64,000 bases of DNA from NCBI GenBank assembly GCA_037176725.1, contig JAZBRS010000013.1, positions 4,963,001-5,027,000 on the forward strand. Direction: 5' to 3'. The stretch comes from Posidonia oceanica (taxonomy: Eukaryota; Streptophyta; Magnoliopsida; Alismatales; Posidoniaceae). Within the stretch, counting starts at the first letter, position 1; the number at the start of each line of letters is the position of its first letter. The position numbers were made by a program, and so were the translations under genes. The notes beneath the pieces are model-generated. The model had not been told where the DNA came from, made no database searches, and saw only the letters and a list, made by a program, of their open reading frames with translations. Below are positions 1-10,209 of this stretch, piece after piece.

Positions 1-536
1 TCCATAGCATAGTCAAGCATTTCTTTATTTCAAGATCATACATTGTTAACTAGGCATACATCTCTTTTATTTGCAACCGGGGGGATCAAACCCCTCGGGT
101 ACGTATCTCACTACGTTTTCTTTACTTTCATTTCTACTAACTCTGGATAGATTACTACACATATTGATTCATTTCTATATTGTCTTGTTTGTTTTGTTTT
201 GCTAACGTTTGTCATACAAGGAGGAAGAAGGAAGAAAGAGCTTATTGAGTACGGGCACCCTTGGGCAATGCTGGCGTTGTCCTAAGGTAGCTGAACCCGC
301 AACCACACTACATCTCCCCAAAGGAGTCTCGAGGGCCGGCGAAAGCGAATCGTGAGTGGCGATCACATCGATTCCATCACACGTGGAGTGACGGAGTCGG
401 ATACAAAGAAGGGGGATCTCGAGGAAGAGAAGATAGAGCGACCAAAAGAGGGAGCCAAAAGAAGCCTTCTTCTTCCCCAGAAACCATCCATCTCGTCATC
501 TTCATCATCTCCTCCACCAAAAACCCCATATCCACA
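1..536 (+). repeat. 5' LTR of element A, 3' part only
   Basis: Matches 23103-23638 base for base as far as I can read. It ends in CA at 535-536, four bases before the primer binding site. The start lies left of the window. Confidence 0.93.
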
Positions 537-539
537 GTC

Positions 540-557
540 TGGCGATCACGGTGGGAC
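540..557 (+). other. Primer binding site of element A
   Basis: TGGCGATCACGGTGGGAC starts with the TGG expected opposite a tRNA CCA end and lies just inside the LTR. Element C has the same bases at 59922-59941 on the other strand. I cannot name the tRNA with certainty; Ogre elements are described as using tRNA-Arg. Confidence 0.75.
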
Positions 558-2098
558 GGCTAAAAGTGCCCCTGTGCAAGGTAAGTGACCCTTTCTTTCT
601 TCTTCCTCCTTCGTTAATGAACATTCTTAGTTTAATCTTAGTTTCTTATTTTCTCGTATGATTTAGAAAAGCGACGAAATTTCTCGTAGTGTTTTGAGGC
701 ATCGTGACTTTCTTTTCATTTGTTTTCTTCGTGTCATTAACTGAAATCACCTCCCCCTTCTCTCAGGATTCTCGGGCGTAGGGGTGATCTGTAAAAATAA
801 CTGTTTTTCTGAAAAAATACTGTCAGTACGTTATATGCGTGATCTGGCGCGTCTAACATTGGACGTTGCAATATCCACGTCTAACGACTACTGAACAGGA
901 ACCCTTTTGTTTTCAAACTTCTTTTAGTTTTCCTTGTTATAACTGGCCCAAAGAACTGAGGTGTGAGGTGATCAGCTCTGCCGTAGGGACCGGAACTTCA
1001 GTTCCTTTGGGTGCTTTGCAAAAAAAATAACAAAAAAAAATCACATCTTTCTTATATGACTTGCATGGCCCTCATTGGGAACTAAATTGCTTATGTCATT
1101 TCTTAGGTTATATAAGTAACCATCTAGGTCCCAAGCACCTCTGTTACAAGGGGCTTAGAAAAGGTACTTGTATTGTCATTGTTTTTTGCTAAGGGCCCTC
1201 CTTCTTCCTTGGCCCTTTGTGAAAGATAATTAGAACCTCAAGCCTTGACTTGTATTCCTCCCTCCCCCTTTCGGTGGTTTGTTTATTTTTTCTGTGTATA
1301 CATACGTGAGTGACTCGATCAAACCTGGGTACGCTGGGCTCTACCTCTACGGGGTAGGGACCTAAGTGTATTCAGGCTCCCCCTAGCATCCTCAGGAGTT
1401 GAGGTAGGGGGTAGTACCAATCATCTTCACCCATCTTGTGAGGAGTCTTAGAAAATAGGAAAAAAAAAGCCATACCTAAGCCTTAAGGAACCCAGAGAGC
1501 TACAGCAGGTTTAAAACACTAATCTCAAAGCGAAAACCAAAATTAAAATCTTAAATCGCTGTTTGAAAGTGTTGCTGTGCAGTTCTCTGAAACAGGGCGT
1601 TGGCCGCTGAAATCCCTGCGTATAACGTTGTACGCAGCAGATTAAGCGTCTAACGCATTCTCTGTGTGGCTGTTATACTTTAGCTCTTTGGTGTGATTTG
1701 TTTGGCAGGGAAGACTTTGAAAAAACCCAAAAAAAGTGACAGTATCAGTTAGGGGAAACTCTGTTTGTTTTACTTCTTTTTTAGGAATCTGTATTAAAAT
1801 TCTTGTAATTTCCCTTTCTTCGCACTTGTAATCCTTCAAAAAAAAAAAAGGAAAAGAGTAAAAGTAGAAAAAGAACAAAAAAAAAAGAGGAAAAGAAAAA
1901 TCATCAAAAAAAAAAAGAAAAGCAAAAATAAAAAAAAAGAGAGAGTGAAAGGCTGAGAAAGAAAGAAAAAAGACAGGAAAGAGTTGGAGGAAATACAACT
2001 GGAGACGTTGAATGCCTGACATCTTGCGTCCAACGTTATACGCCGTACACTGAGGCGTATCACGTCCTGAAGCCAATTCCATCTCACAAGCTGCAGCA
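558..2098 (+). other. Untranslated leader of element A with possible intron
   Basis: There is no supported gene in this 1.5 kb. GTGCAAG followed by GTAAGT at 581 is a strong splice-donor match, and element C keeps GTGCAAG/GTGTGT at the same place. A possible acceptor is CTGCAG at 2091-2096, directly before the gag ATG, but it lacks a pyrimidine tract. An A-rich, purine-only run covers about 1838-1990. Three double-hairpin modules lie at 830-885, 1599-1654 and 2007-2063. Confidence 0.55.
830..2063. repeat. Double-hairpin modules in the leader of element A (three copies)
   Basis: Copies at 830-885, 1599-1654 and 2007-2063. Each is two short inverted repeats of the type GTTGGACGC/GCGTCCAAC, loops of about 10-13 bases, joined at an AACGTT or AACATT centre. 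Here the stems are diverged (for example GCGTATAACGTTGTACGC at the centre of the second). Confidence 0.7.
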
Positions 2099-3952
2099 AT
2101 GATGAATCAAATACACGAAGTTGATCAGCCAGAAAGAGAGAGGTCAGACTCTGCAAGTACCTCGGGAGAGGAGCCTACAATCTACCACCCAATCACCAGA
2201 GAAGTCTTAGATCCGGATTTAATCCAGTACAGAGCCATGTATCAGTTCTTAAACGAAGAGACATCAGCCCAAACGAGGCCATGTCTAAACAACCTCCAGC
2301 AGCCACCCCACCTCGGTGAAGGACAACGAAGGCCAGATGCGGACCATCCCCCTAAGGATCTATACCAGGGACTAGATGGCAACCCATCGTCGGACACAAA
2401 CCACCTAGTACAGGGCACAGCGCTCAACAGAGCATATAACTCAAGGGCCAACCCCTTGATTCAGGAACACAACCACATGCCACATGGCGAATACAGGGAA
2501 AGAGTCTATTTGAGACATCCTCGACCACCCCCGGCAGACAATCAGCCTCGGTCGGATCATCATTAGCACCAAGCATCTCCCCCGTGATACGAGCAGGTCG
2601 CACCTCAACATTTCTGCAACAGCTACCTCCATCAGCAGCAGAACCATCCCTCCTTCAATTCACATGTCCTGATCCCATCAGCCGGGATAACAAATTTGGA
2701 TGAGATGAGAAAAATGCTTAGTGCATTAGGGGTGCATACCCAGGCTCCGGTAAACTTTGACATGAGCCGGTTCCCCCCATTTAGATTACCTCCAGGTTTC
2801 AAGTACCCAAAGACTCCCAAGTTCAATGGAACCACCAACCCACTCAGTCACCTGGTGCAGTTCCAAATGGAGTCAGCCCCCTATTTCCATGATTTGGGGC
2901 TCGTGGTACACTTGTTCTTCTACTCACTCGAAGGAGAGCCAATGGATTGGTTTCTCACTCTCTCCAAGGAAGACCTCAGCAGCTTTGATAAGATCAGAGA
3001 GAGCTTCCTTACAAAGTACCAGCACAAGATAGATCCAAAGCCAACCTTCTACGACCTAAGCAAGGAGGTCATGAAGCAAGGCAAAAGTTGGGTTACATTC
3101 TCCAACAGATGACAGGAAATGGCAGCCAGATCAGGACTGACCATTCCAGAGAGACAAGTGGTCCAAACCCTCATTGCAAATACAACTGGACCAATGAAGA
3201 AGGGGCTAGTGAATGCCTATTGCCCCAATGTTACGGCTTTGTATGAAGTGGTGGCCTCCGTTAAAGAAAACTTGCATGAATTCATGGAGGAGCCAAAGAA
3301 AAGCCGAAAAGCACAGGTGATAGAGGGAGTGACCGGAGTCGTCAACAAGATGAGCCCTGCCCCCAGGCCATTCGATCAAAGGGCTATACTAGCTTCATAG
3401 CAGCCAACATGGAACCACCCTCCTCCTCAGCAGCAAGCTTGGAGCCACCCTCCTCCTCAACAGCCAACATGGAGCCACCCTCCTCCTCAGCAACAACAAA
3501 TGTGGAGCCGCCCTCCTCAGCAGCAGCAGGCATGGAATAATCCTCCTCCTCAGTAACAGATCTGCCCAATGTGGAATGCTCCCTGGCCGTAATGGACCAG
3601 GGGTAATCAAAATGGCCAGGCCAACAACCAAAATCCCCCCAACAACATTGGGAATGGGAGCGGTTATCATAATGTTTCCCCTCCAATGCCACGCAAAAAG
3701 GGAAAAAGAGACCATTACCCTCCTCTACCGGTCACACTGGCCGACATGTTCATAGAACTGGAAGAAGCAAAAGCGCTCGAATTCCCGCCAGTTAGGCCTG
3801 AATTGCCAAATTGTGACCGGAACAAATACTGCCCGTTCCATAGAATGCATGGTCACAACATCAATGACTGCTGGACCTTCAGGGACATAGTCTATGACAT
3901 GGTGGAGGCAGATGTGCTTGAATGGGATGTCCTGGTCAAAAGAGCCAAATAA
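2099..3952 (+). pseudogene. gag: gag polyprotein of element A (capsid plus zinc knuckle), interrupted by stops
   Basis: Gag forms the retrotransposon particle in the cytoplasm and packages the RNA. The start is the ATGATG at 2099, where element C starts too. One frame runs through 3952 without a frameshift but with stops at 2564, 2585, 3110, 3398, 3554 and 3587. The retrotransposon gag (capsid) domain lies at about 2750-3300 (motifs PMDWFLTLS and FLTKYQHK). A Pro/Gln-rich repeated stretch (3400-3600) follows, then a zinc-knuckle-like C-x2-H-x4-H-x4-C motif near 3830-3870. The stop at 3950 (TAA) is at the same codon as in element C (TAG), so it may be the real gag end. The stops at 2585 and 3110 replace CGA and TGG codons of C. 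Confidence 0.85.
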
Positions 3953-4012
3953 AGAAAGCAGTCAGGGACATCTCAACAGGTCTACAGCGACCCTCTCCCC
4001 AAGCATCAAGTC

Positions 4013-4780
4013 ATGGCATTCCAGGACGAGCAGCTCCCTAATCCATCAGAGGACTGGGACAACCATGTTGAACTAGAAGAGGACTGGGATAATCAAGTTG
4101 AACAATGGGGAATAATCTCAGATGATGACTGGGACAGTGAGGTGGATGAAGGACTAATAGTGAAGGAGCTCCTTAGCCAGTTCAACCTCATCGCAGTAGT
4201 GGAGGAGCCACAAGAAGACATAGAGGAAGAAAGCCAAGTTCAAAAAGCCAATCAGCAATTTGAACGGGAAAATATAGTCTTCAAGGATTCTGAGCTTCCA
4301 CCCCCACATAAGCAAGAGCTGCCACTGGTCATCACAGTAGGAATTAATGATAATGTGCTGCAAGGAGTATTGCTCGACACTGGAGCAAGCCGAAGCCTCA
4401 GTTCTCTCTCCACACTCCGGAGCTTGGGGCTAAATGAGGGCGAGCTGGATAGGACTCCCTTTATGTGCACGGGGCTTGATTAGAAAGAGAAGTTGGCACT
4501 AGGGACGATACCCATGGAAATCACAGTCGGTCCTTTGACCAGTATCACTTCGGTGATTATCATGAAAGAGGAAGTCCTGGAGCCACTCATCCTAGGGAGG
4601 TCTTGGCTAGTAGAGGTCGGGGCTGTAGCATCTTCAGTTCACCAATTGCTAAAATTCAAATATGAAGGAGCGGTTGTCAGCATTCCAGCCAACCGACCAG
4701 GGATTCTATGCACATTCAAGATGCCAGAGCCACAAATTGCAACCCTTCGGGAGGAGGAGGAGTCACAACGTCTACCATAG
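4013..4780 (+). pseudogene. pro: First aspartic protease (retropepsin-like) domain of element A
   Basis: Cleaves the polyprotein. The catalytic DTGA is at 4376-4387 and the hallmark ILGRSWL at 4589-4609, a spacing normal for one retropepsin monomer. An acidic region rich in DDWD and EDWD (4020-4150) precedes it. It is in frame with gag and with the second protease. A TAG at 4481 replaces a CAG of element C, and a TAG at 4778 replaces a TGG of C, so the domain is split in this copy. In C the same domain has NTGA in place of DTGA. The start coordinate is only the first Met after the gag stop; in a readthrough product the protein would be continuous. Confidence 0.8.
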
Positions 4781-4807
4781 AGAAAATCACCCCTATGGGA
4801 GCCCAAG

Positions 4808-6010
4808 TTGCTGTCCCCACCAGTCTCCCCAATCTTCAGAGCTGCAAGACAGGCATCAGGTCAGTTGCCGGCCCTCAACACTTCAGTACTTCAAAGCACT
4901 ACTACTCCATCATCCCCAATCTTCCGAGTGCCAACGGAGCAGCGAGCTAGGACCACAAAGCCACCAGAGCTTGGCGGATCTATACGGAAGGAGTCCATCT
5001 TCGCCTGGCCGCTCAAGAAGGGAGCATATAAAGGAAATGAGGCTGCTACGCCCATCACCAGAGGAGGGAGGCTGTCAAATCAAATCATGCCACCAGCAGA
5101 GCAAGCAGAGCCGGTCAAGCCTGAAGTAGGACCCAGGTCGGCGAAATATGACATCCTAGAGCAATTAAAAAAGACACAGGCCAGGATCTCGATCTATGAC
5201 CTCATAAATAGCTCCAATGAACACCGAAAAGCTCTACTAGAAGTGCTAGAGAAGGCCCAGCTTGCCCCAGACATGCCAGTAGAGGAACTCCATATCATAG
5301 CTACAGCAACCTTTGTAGAGCCAATCATTACTTTTGCTGATAGCGAGTTGGCACCAATAGAGAGGAGAAAAGCTCCATTGAATGTAACCATTTCTATAAA
5401 CAATCACTTAATTTTTGAAGTGCTCATAGATACTGGTGCATCAATGAACATTTGCTCGTTGAATACAATGCGAGCCTTGGGCGTGAATGAGGCCTCCTTA
5501 ACCCCCATTGACATGACGATTGCCAGGTATGATGATAGCAAGAGAAAAGCGCACGGCAAGTGGACCACAAAGATAGGGATAGGACCAGCTCAGGTTCTAA
5601 CCCAACTAATCGTCATAGACGTCAATGTCCCATATCAGATCATCCTGGGGAGACAATGGCTGGACAGTCTAAAAGGAGTATCATCTCCTCGGCACCAATG
5701 CCTGACATTCCCACACAATGGGAAAATCATCAAGATAGCAGGAGACATACCAGGCCAAGAAGCAGAGGCAAATGTGATATACCTGCCGCACCAGTTCAGT
5801 GTGCGAGAAAAGCTGACCCGTGCTGACAAAGGCAAGAATGTAGTGTCTATGGTCGAGCTAAGGGACAAGTGGGCTAGGCCTAGGCTATTTTACAAAAAGT
5901 GGGAACCCTCCAAAAACAAAGGACTATCCATGAATGTAGGGTGGGAAATCATGAGGAGAATTGGCTACAAGAAAGGCCAGGGAAAGGGAGTTGACAGCAA
6001 AGCCACATGA
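4808..6010 (+). CDS. pro: Second aspartic protease domain plus truncated G-patch-like segment of element A
   Basis: A 400-residue open frame in phase with gag and the first protease. DTGA lies at 5429-5440 and ILGRQWL at 5642-5662, so this is a second complete retropepsin-like domain. Upstream is a region with IYDLINSS that element C shares and element B resembles (IWDLIHSS). At the end, about 5935-5990, a G-patch-like segment begins (GWEIMRRIGYKKGQG) but breaks off. Element C continues with GLGLEGKG and about 300 further bases that A lacks. The deletion also shifts the frame into the following linker. The true N-terminus is unknown. Confidence 0.82.
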   Translation: MLSPPVSPIFRAARQASGQLPALNTSVLQSTTTPSSPIFRVPTEQRARTTKPPELGGSIRKESIFAWPLKKGAYKGNEAATPITRGGRLSNQIMPPAEQAEPVKPEVGPRSAKYDILEQLKKTQARISIYDLINSSNEHRKALLEVLEKAQLAPDMPVEELHIIATATFVEPIITFADSELAPIERRKAPLNVTISINNHLIFEVLIDTGASMNICSLNTMRALGVNEASLTPIDMTIARYDDSKRKAHGKWTTKIGIGPAQVLTQLIVIDVNVPYQIILGRQWLDSLKGVSSPRHQCLTFPHNGKIIKIAGDIPGQEAEANVIYLPHQFSVREKLTRADKGKNVVSMVELRDKWARPRLFYKKWEPSKNKGLSMNVGWEIMRRIGYKKGQGKGVDSKAT

Positions 6011-6662
6011 AGGCCAGACTGTCACAGCAAAACCTCACGAAGGTCAGATTGTAAAAGAGTTGCCAGCAAAACCTCACGAAGGTCAGACTATAACATCACC
6101 GCCACCACTGTTAGGTGCACCGGCCCCCGAACCTCCGGATCAGCCACCTCTTTCTTCTTCGCCCTCTTCTTCTGGCACCGTGGCCCTCGAACCTCCGGAT
6201 CGGCCGCCTCTTTCTGCTTCTCCCTCTTCTTCCAGCACTGCCGCTTCTAAGCCTCCGCCTCCTCCAGCTCCGGATATCTCTTCCTCCTTGGAGCAAAGGC
6301 CGGGGCAAGTTCTACGCAAGTCACAACGACTCGTAGACAAGGTTCGCCGCCTCACGGCTGATCTCTCTGAAGGGCTGCAACCTCAGAGACCTGAAGTTGA
6401 CCCCGATCAGGGGCCGACTATGAGCTTCTCGAAGATGATGGGAACGTCAATCCTGACAAGCCTGCCTAGAGAGGCGCTTACCTCTACTGATGGAGGTAAC
6501 TCTAGGAGCATCCCCCTAGATGCTGTAAATAAAACTTTGTTTAATTCTGCGTTGTTTTAATTTCCTAGGAATAAAAGTGATTTACTTTCTGTTTTCAATA
6601 AGGGAGAGGATCATCATGTTAGTTCTAGCAGCTCGCGGTCAACTTCGACCACCGCTTCCAAA
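5999..6662 (+). pseudogene. Protease-RT linker of element A with PHEGQ repeats
   Basis: A frame in phase with RT, closed by TAA at 6558-6560. It begins with three copies of a short repeat encoding AKPHEGQ (5999-6096), followed by a Pro/Ser-rich stretch with repeated PPDQPPLSSSPSS-like units (6115-6270). The part from 6420 on (MSFSKMMG, VNKTLFN) is conserved in element C. Function unknown; probably a disordered spacer. TTTCCTAG at about 6561-6568 could be a splice acceptor, since Ogre elements are known to have an intron between protease and RT, but C reads straight through here. Confidence 0.6.
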
Positions 6663-6665
6663 ACT

Positions 6666-8408
6666 ATGCTCGTGTGTCAATACACGGAGGCATTGGCTCA
6701 GGAGCTGGCTACTGCTAACATGGTCTTCCTAGTAGAAGAATTTGATCGATTTGGGAAGTGTGCAGGAATAGAGGCATATGAGCTGGTTAGCTGCGGTGAT
6801 GAGGAAGAAGATCAAGAGGCCGACTCAGACCTCCTTAAGCACCTCATGGATAAATATGATGAGCAAACCAAGGCAGCTGAGGAGGAAACCGTGGAGGTCA
6901 ACCTGGGAACCGCCGAAGAGTCAAAACCAATACTCATAAGTGCAAGCCTGAGCCCAGAAGAGCGGGAGGAAATGGTCCAAATCTTGAAAGAATTTGTGGA
7001 TGTGTTGGCCTTCAAATACGAGGATATGCCTAGATTGCAATCAGCCCTAGTGGAACACCTGCTTCCACTAAACTTTGGAACCAAGCCCGTCAAGCAGAAG
7101 CTGAGGCGACTAAGGCCGGAACTCGCTCTCAAAGTCAAAGAAGAAATTGACAAGCTCCACAAAGCGAAATTCATCAGAGTGGTTGTGTACCCCAGTTGGG
7201 TCTCAAATATAGTACCAGTGGCCGAAAAGGACGGGAAGGTTCGGGTTTGCATTGACTATCGCAACCTCAACGCCGCCTATCCCAAGGATGACTTCCCTCT
7301 GCCACATATTGACTTGCTAGTGGACAATACAGCAGGATTTGAGATGTTATCTTTCATGGATGGTTTCTCCGGTTACAACCAGATCAAGCTAGCAGAGGAG
7401 GACCAAGAGAAGACGTCATTCATCACACCATGGGGGACGTACTGCTACGTAGTCATGCCATTCGGTCTCAAGAATGCCGGTGCAACATATCAGAGAGCGA
7501 TGATGGCTATCTTCCACGACATGATGCACGATTGCATGGAAGTGTATATTGACGACATCTTGGTCAAATCAAGAACAAGGGAGGCACCATTTGAGGCATT
7601 GAGAAGGGTACTGAGCAGAGCAAGGCAATATCAGTTGAAAATGAACCCAAAGAAATGTGTGTTTGGGGTAACTGCCGGGAAGCTACTGGGCTTCATCATC
7701 AGCAAAAGAGGGATCGAGGTGGACCCACAGAAGGCCAGAGCAATAGCACAGATGCCTCCGCCCCGAAACATCAAGGAACTCAGGGGACTTATTGGCCGCT
7801 TACAATTCATCAGGAGATTCATCTCGCAGCATGCAGATCGATGTAAGCCATTTTATGAGTTACTGAAAGGGGGAAGGGAATTCACCTGGGATGAGAAATG
7901 CCAGAAAGCTTTTGATAAACTCAAAGCATATCTCATGACTCCCCCAATCTTGTCAGCACTTGTGCCAGGGAAGCCTTTGCTGCTCTATGTGGCAGCCACT
8001 GCGTCATCAATAGGGGTAGTGCTAGCTCAACATGATGAAGATAGAAAGAAGGAGAAAGCTATCTACTATCTGAGTAGAACTTTCCTAGGTTATGAAGAGA
8101 AATATACAGCCATAGAAAAGCACTGCTTGGCCTTGGTATGGGCATCTCAAAAGTTGAGATACTACTTCCTAGCCTATAAAGTCTGTTACATTGCCAAAAT
8201 GGACCCAATCAAATATATGTTCGAGAAGCCAATCCTCTCTGGAAGATTGGTAAGGTGGCAACTCCTCCTCACTGAATTCGACTTGCAATATGTGTCCCAG
8301 AAGGCAGTCAAGGGGCAGGCCATTGCAGATCACCTGGCAGAACTACCAATAGAAGATTATCAACCAGTCCGGACAGACTTTCTCGATGAGGAGATACTGG
8401 AAATATAG
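6666..8408 (+). CDS. pol: Reverse transcriptase and first RNase H of element A
   Basis: Copies the element RNA into DNA inside the particle. An intact 580-residue frame. RT motifs in order: KQKLRRLRPE, PSWVSNIVPVAEKDG, VCIDYRNLN, FMDGFSGYNQI, FITPWGTYCYVVMPFGLKNA, and the catalytic YIDD at 7545-7556 (residues 294-297). The connection and Ty3-type RNase H follow (PLLLYV, YLSRTF, YTAIEKHCLALVWA). The first RNase H seems to lack the usual first aspartate (TASSIGVVL where an Asp is normal), as reported for Tat elements that gained a second RNase H. The first Met is probably not the real polyprotein start. The TAG at 8406 aligns with an Arg codon of element C. Confidence 0.9.
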   Translation: MLVCQYTEALAQELATANMVFLVEEFDRFGKCAGIEAYELVSCGDEEEDQEADSDLLKHLMDKYDEQTKAAEEETVEVNLGTAEESKPILISASLSPEEREEMVQILKEFVDVLAFKYEDMPRLQSALVEHLLPLNFGTKPVKQKLRRLRPELALKVKEEIDKLHKAKFIRVVVYPSWVSNIVPVAEKDGKVRVCIDYRNLNAAYPKDDFPLPHIDLLVDNTAGFEMLSFMDGFSGYNQIKLAEEDQEKTSFITPWGTYCYVVMPFGLKNAGATYQRAMMAIFHDMMHDCMEVYIDDILVKSRTREAPFEALRRVLSRARQYQLKMNPKKCVFGVTAGKLLGFIISKRGIEVDPQKARAIAQMPPPRNIKELRGLIGRLQFIRRFISQHADRCKPFYELLKGGREFTWDEKCQKAFDKLKAYLMTPPILSALVPGKPLLLYVAATASSIGVVLAQHDEDRKKEKAIYYLSRTFLGYEEKYTAIEKHCLALVWASQKLRYYFLAYKVCYIAKMDPIKYMFEKPILSGRLVRWQLLLTEFDLQYVSQKAVKGQAIADHLAELPIEDYQPVRTDFLDEEILEI

Positions 8409-8999
8409 GCCATCGAGTCCCCCACTCAACAATGGACTCTCTACTTTGATGGAGCACTCAATAGACAAGGGGCGGGCATCGGAGTAGCACTTCTCACTCT
8501 GGAAGGAGTTCTCATTCCTCGAGCTGTACAGCTAAATTTCGCCGCAAATACCAATAACGTTGCAGAATACGAGGCCTTGATCCTCAGACTACGTCTAGCA
8601 CTGGAGCTAGGGGCAAAGCGGTTGAAACTCATCGGAGACTCCCAATTGGTTCTAAGACAAATTCTGAACAAATATAGAACCCTCAACCCAAGGCTAGAAG
8701 AATACAAGGGCATTGCACGCCTCCTATTGGCATGGTTTCAGCAAGTGGTGTACGTCCACACCCTCCGAAGTCATAACCTACTAGCGGATGCTCTCGCTTC
8801 ACTGGCTTCCTCAATCGAGTTCCCCATCAACATCTGGGAGCAAACAATAATGGTTCAGCAACATGGGATACCTGCCATTGACTCAACTGAGCCATGGGCC
8901 GTGGAGCTTAGACGGAAAGTTGGGGAATCAAGAGTAGGCATGTTTGAAGTTTGCTACAACATAGAGGATGACGGGAACCCATGGTTCTTTGACATCTAG
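8409..8999 (+). pseudogene. rnh: Second, archaeal-type RNase H of element A
   Basis: Removes RNA from RNA-DNA hybrids during reverse transcription. All four expected acidic motifs are present: LYFDGA, AEYEAL, GDSQLV and LLADALASLA. This extra domain between the Ty3 RNase H and integrase is diagnostic of the Tat/Ogre branch. It is in the RT frame, separated from RT by a single TAG (8406) and closed by a TAG at 8997 where element C has CAG. A further stop (TAA in AACTAA) follows near 9003. Confidence 0.85.
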
Positions 9000-9065
9000 A
9001 ACTAAATTCAAGACAGGTTCTTCCCCTACTACGCAACTTCACAAGACAAGGAGGCAGTTTGAAGG

Positions 9066-10209
9066 ATGGCTACAAGATACTTCATGAGAGCCGAGGTCCT
9101 TTTCAAAAGGTCCTTCAGTGGAATAGAGCTGCACTGTGTCACTTATGAGGAGGTTGAAGTTATCATTGGAGAAATGCATGAAGGCATATGTGGAGGACAC
9201 ATCAGTTCTCAATTCATGGCAAAAATGATATTGCGCAGAGGATACTACTGGCCCACAATGGAGGCAGATTGCGCAAACAAAGTGAGAAGGTGCAAGCAGT
9301 GCCAGATCCATGCAGACAGAATACATGCACCAGCATCAGAGTTAAATCCGACTCAAGCAGTGTGGCCCTTCTCTATGTGGGCATTTGATGTCGTCAGACC
9401 ATTCGACACTGAAAAGCAGAATAGGTTCATCCTCACAGCCACTGAGTACTTCACCAAATGGGCTGAAGCGGAAGCATTCATTGAAATCAAAGCTTTGCAA
9501 GTTCATGCGAAAGAATATCATCTCAAGGTTCGGGATTCCAAAGAAATTGGTAGTAGACAATGGCACAATCTTCGTATCCCAAGACTTCAAAAAGCTCTGT
9601 AAGAAGTTTAAGATCGATTTGCATCATTCGTCGGCCTATTACCCGCAAGGTAATGGGCAAACTGAAGCTACTAATAAAACATTAATCCGAATCCTTAAGA
9701 AAACGGTAGGAGCCAAGGGACATGACTGGACAGATAAGCTAATTGATACCTTGTGGGCCTATCGAACCTCCATAAGAACGCCTACGGGCCAAACCCTGTT
9801 TGCGCTTACTTATGGTATGGAGACGATAGTCCCATTTGAGGTCATGGTCCCCTCATCCAGGATACAACTCGACAATGAGATAACTGCCAAGCATAAGAGG
9901 CAATTATTAAGTCTACAGTTGGATTTGCTAGATGAGAAGCGGTTGCAAGCAGCTGAGCATGCACGCCTCTACCAAGAACGACTTGCAAGAGCATATAAGA
10001 AGAAAGTAATTGAACGTAAATTCAATATTGGTGAATGGGTGCTTAAAGAAATCCTTCCTCGCAAGCATGGGAAACTGAGACCAAATTGGGAAGGACCATA
10101 ATTGGTGGTTGAGGCATATCCGGGCAATGCCTATTGTTTGGCCAGAGAGGATGGTACTAGGCTTGAATACCCCTGGAATGCACTGCACCTCAAAAGGTAC
10201 TACCCTTGA
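9066..10209 (+). pseudogene. int: Integrase of element A, frameshifted
   Basis: Inserts the DNA copy into the genome. A zinc-binding HHCC region (MHEGICGGH to CKQCQ) is at 9174-9305. The DDE core has AFDVV, VDNG and NGQTEATNK, and the C-terminal GPY/F module is at 10080-10105. The frame changes near 9499, where A lacks 8 bases that element C keeps (tcaaatct after aaagct). TAA replaces the Tyr of the GPY motif at 10099. The protein ends with LKRYYP and TGA at 10207. A stop at about 9061 replaces an Arg codon of C. Confidence 0.87.

Noticed and set aside
352..588. Frame of 78 residues across the LTR end and primer binding site of A (and its copy at 23454)
   Set aside because: Starts with GTG, has no ATG in frame, and no homology that I can see; unlikely in a eukaryote.
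1642..2156. Phe/Leu-rich lower-strand frames
   Set aside because: Shadows of a purine-only tract in the leader.
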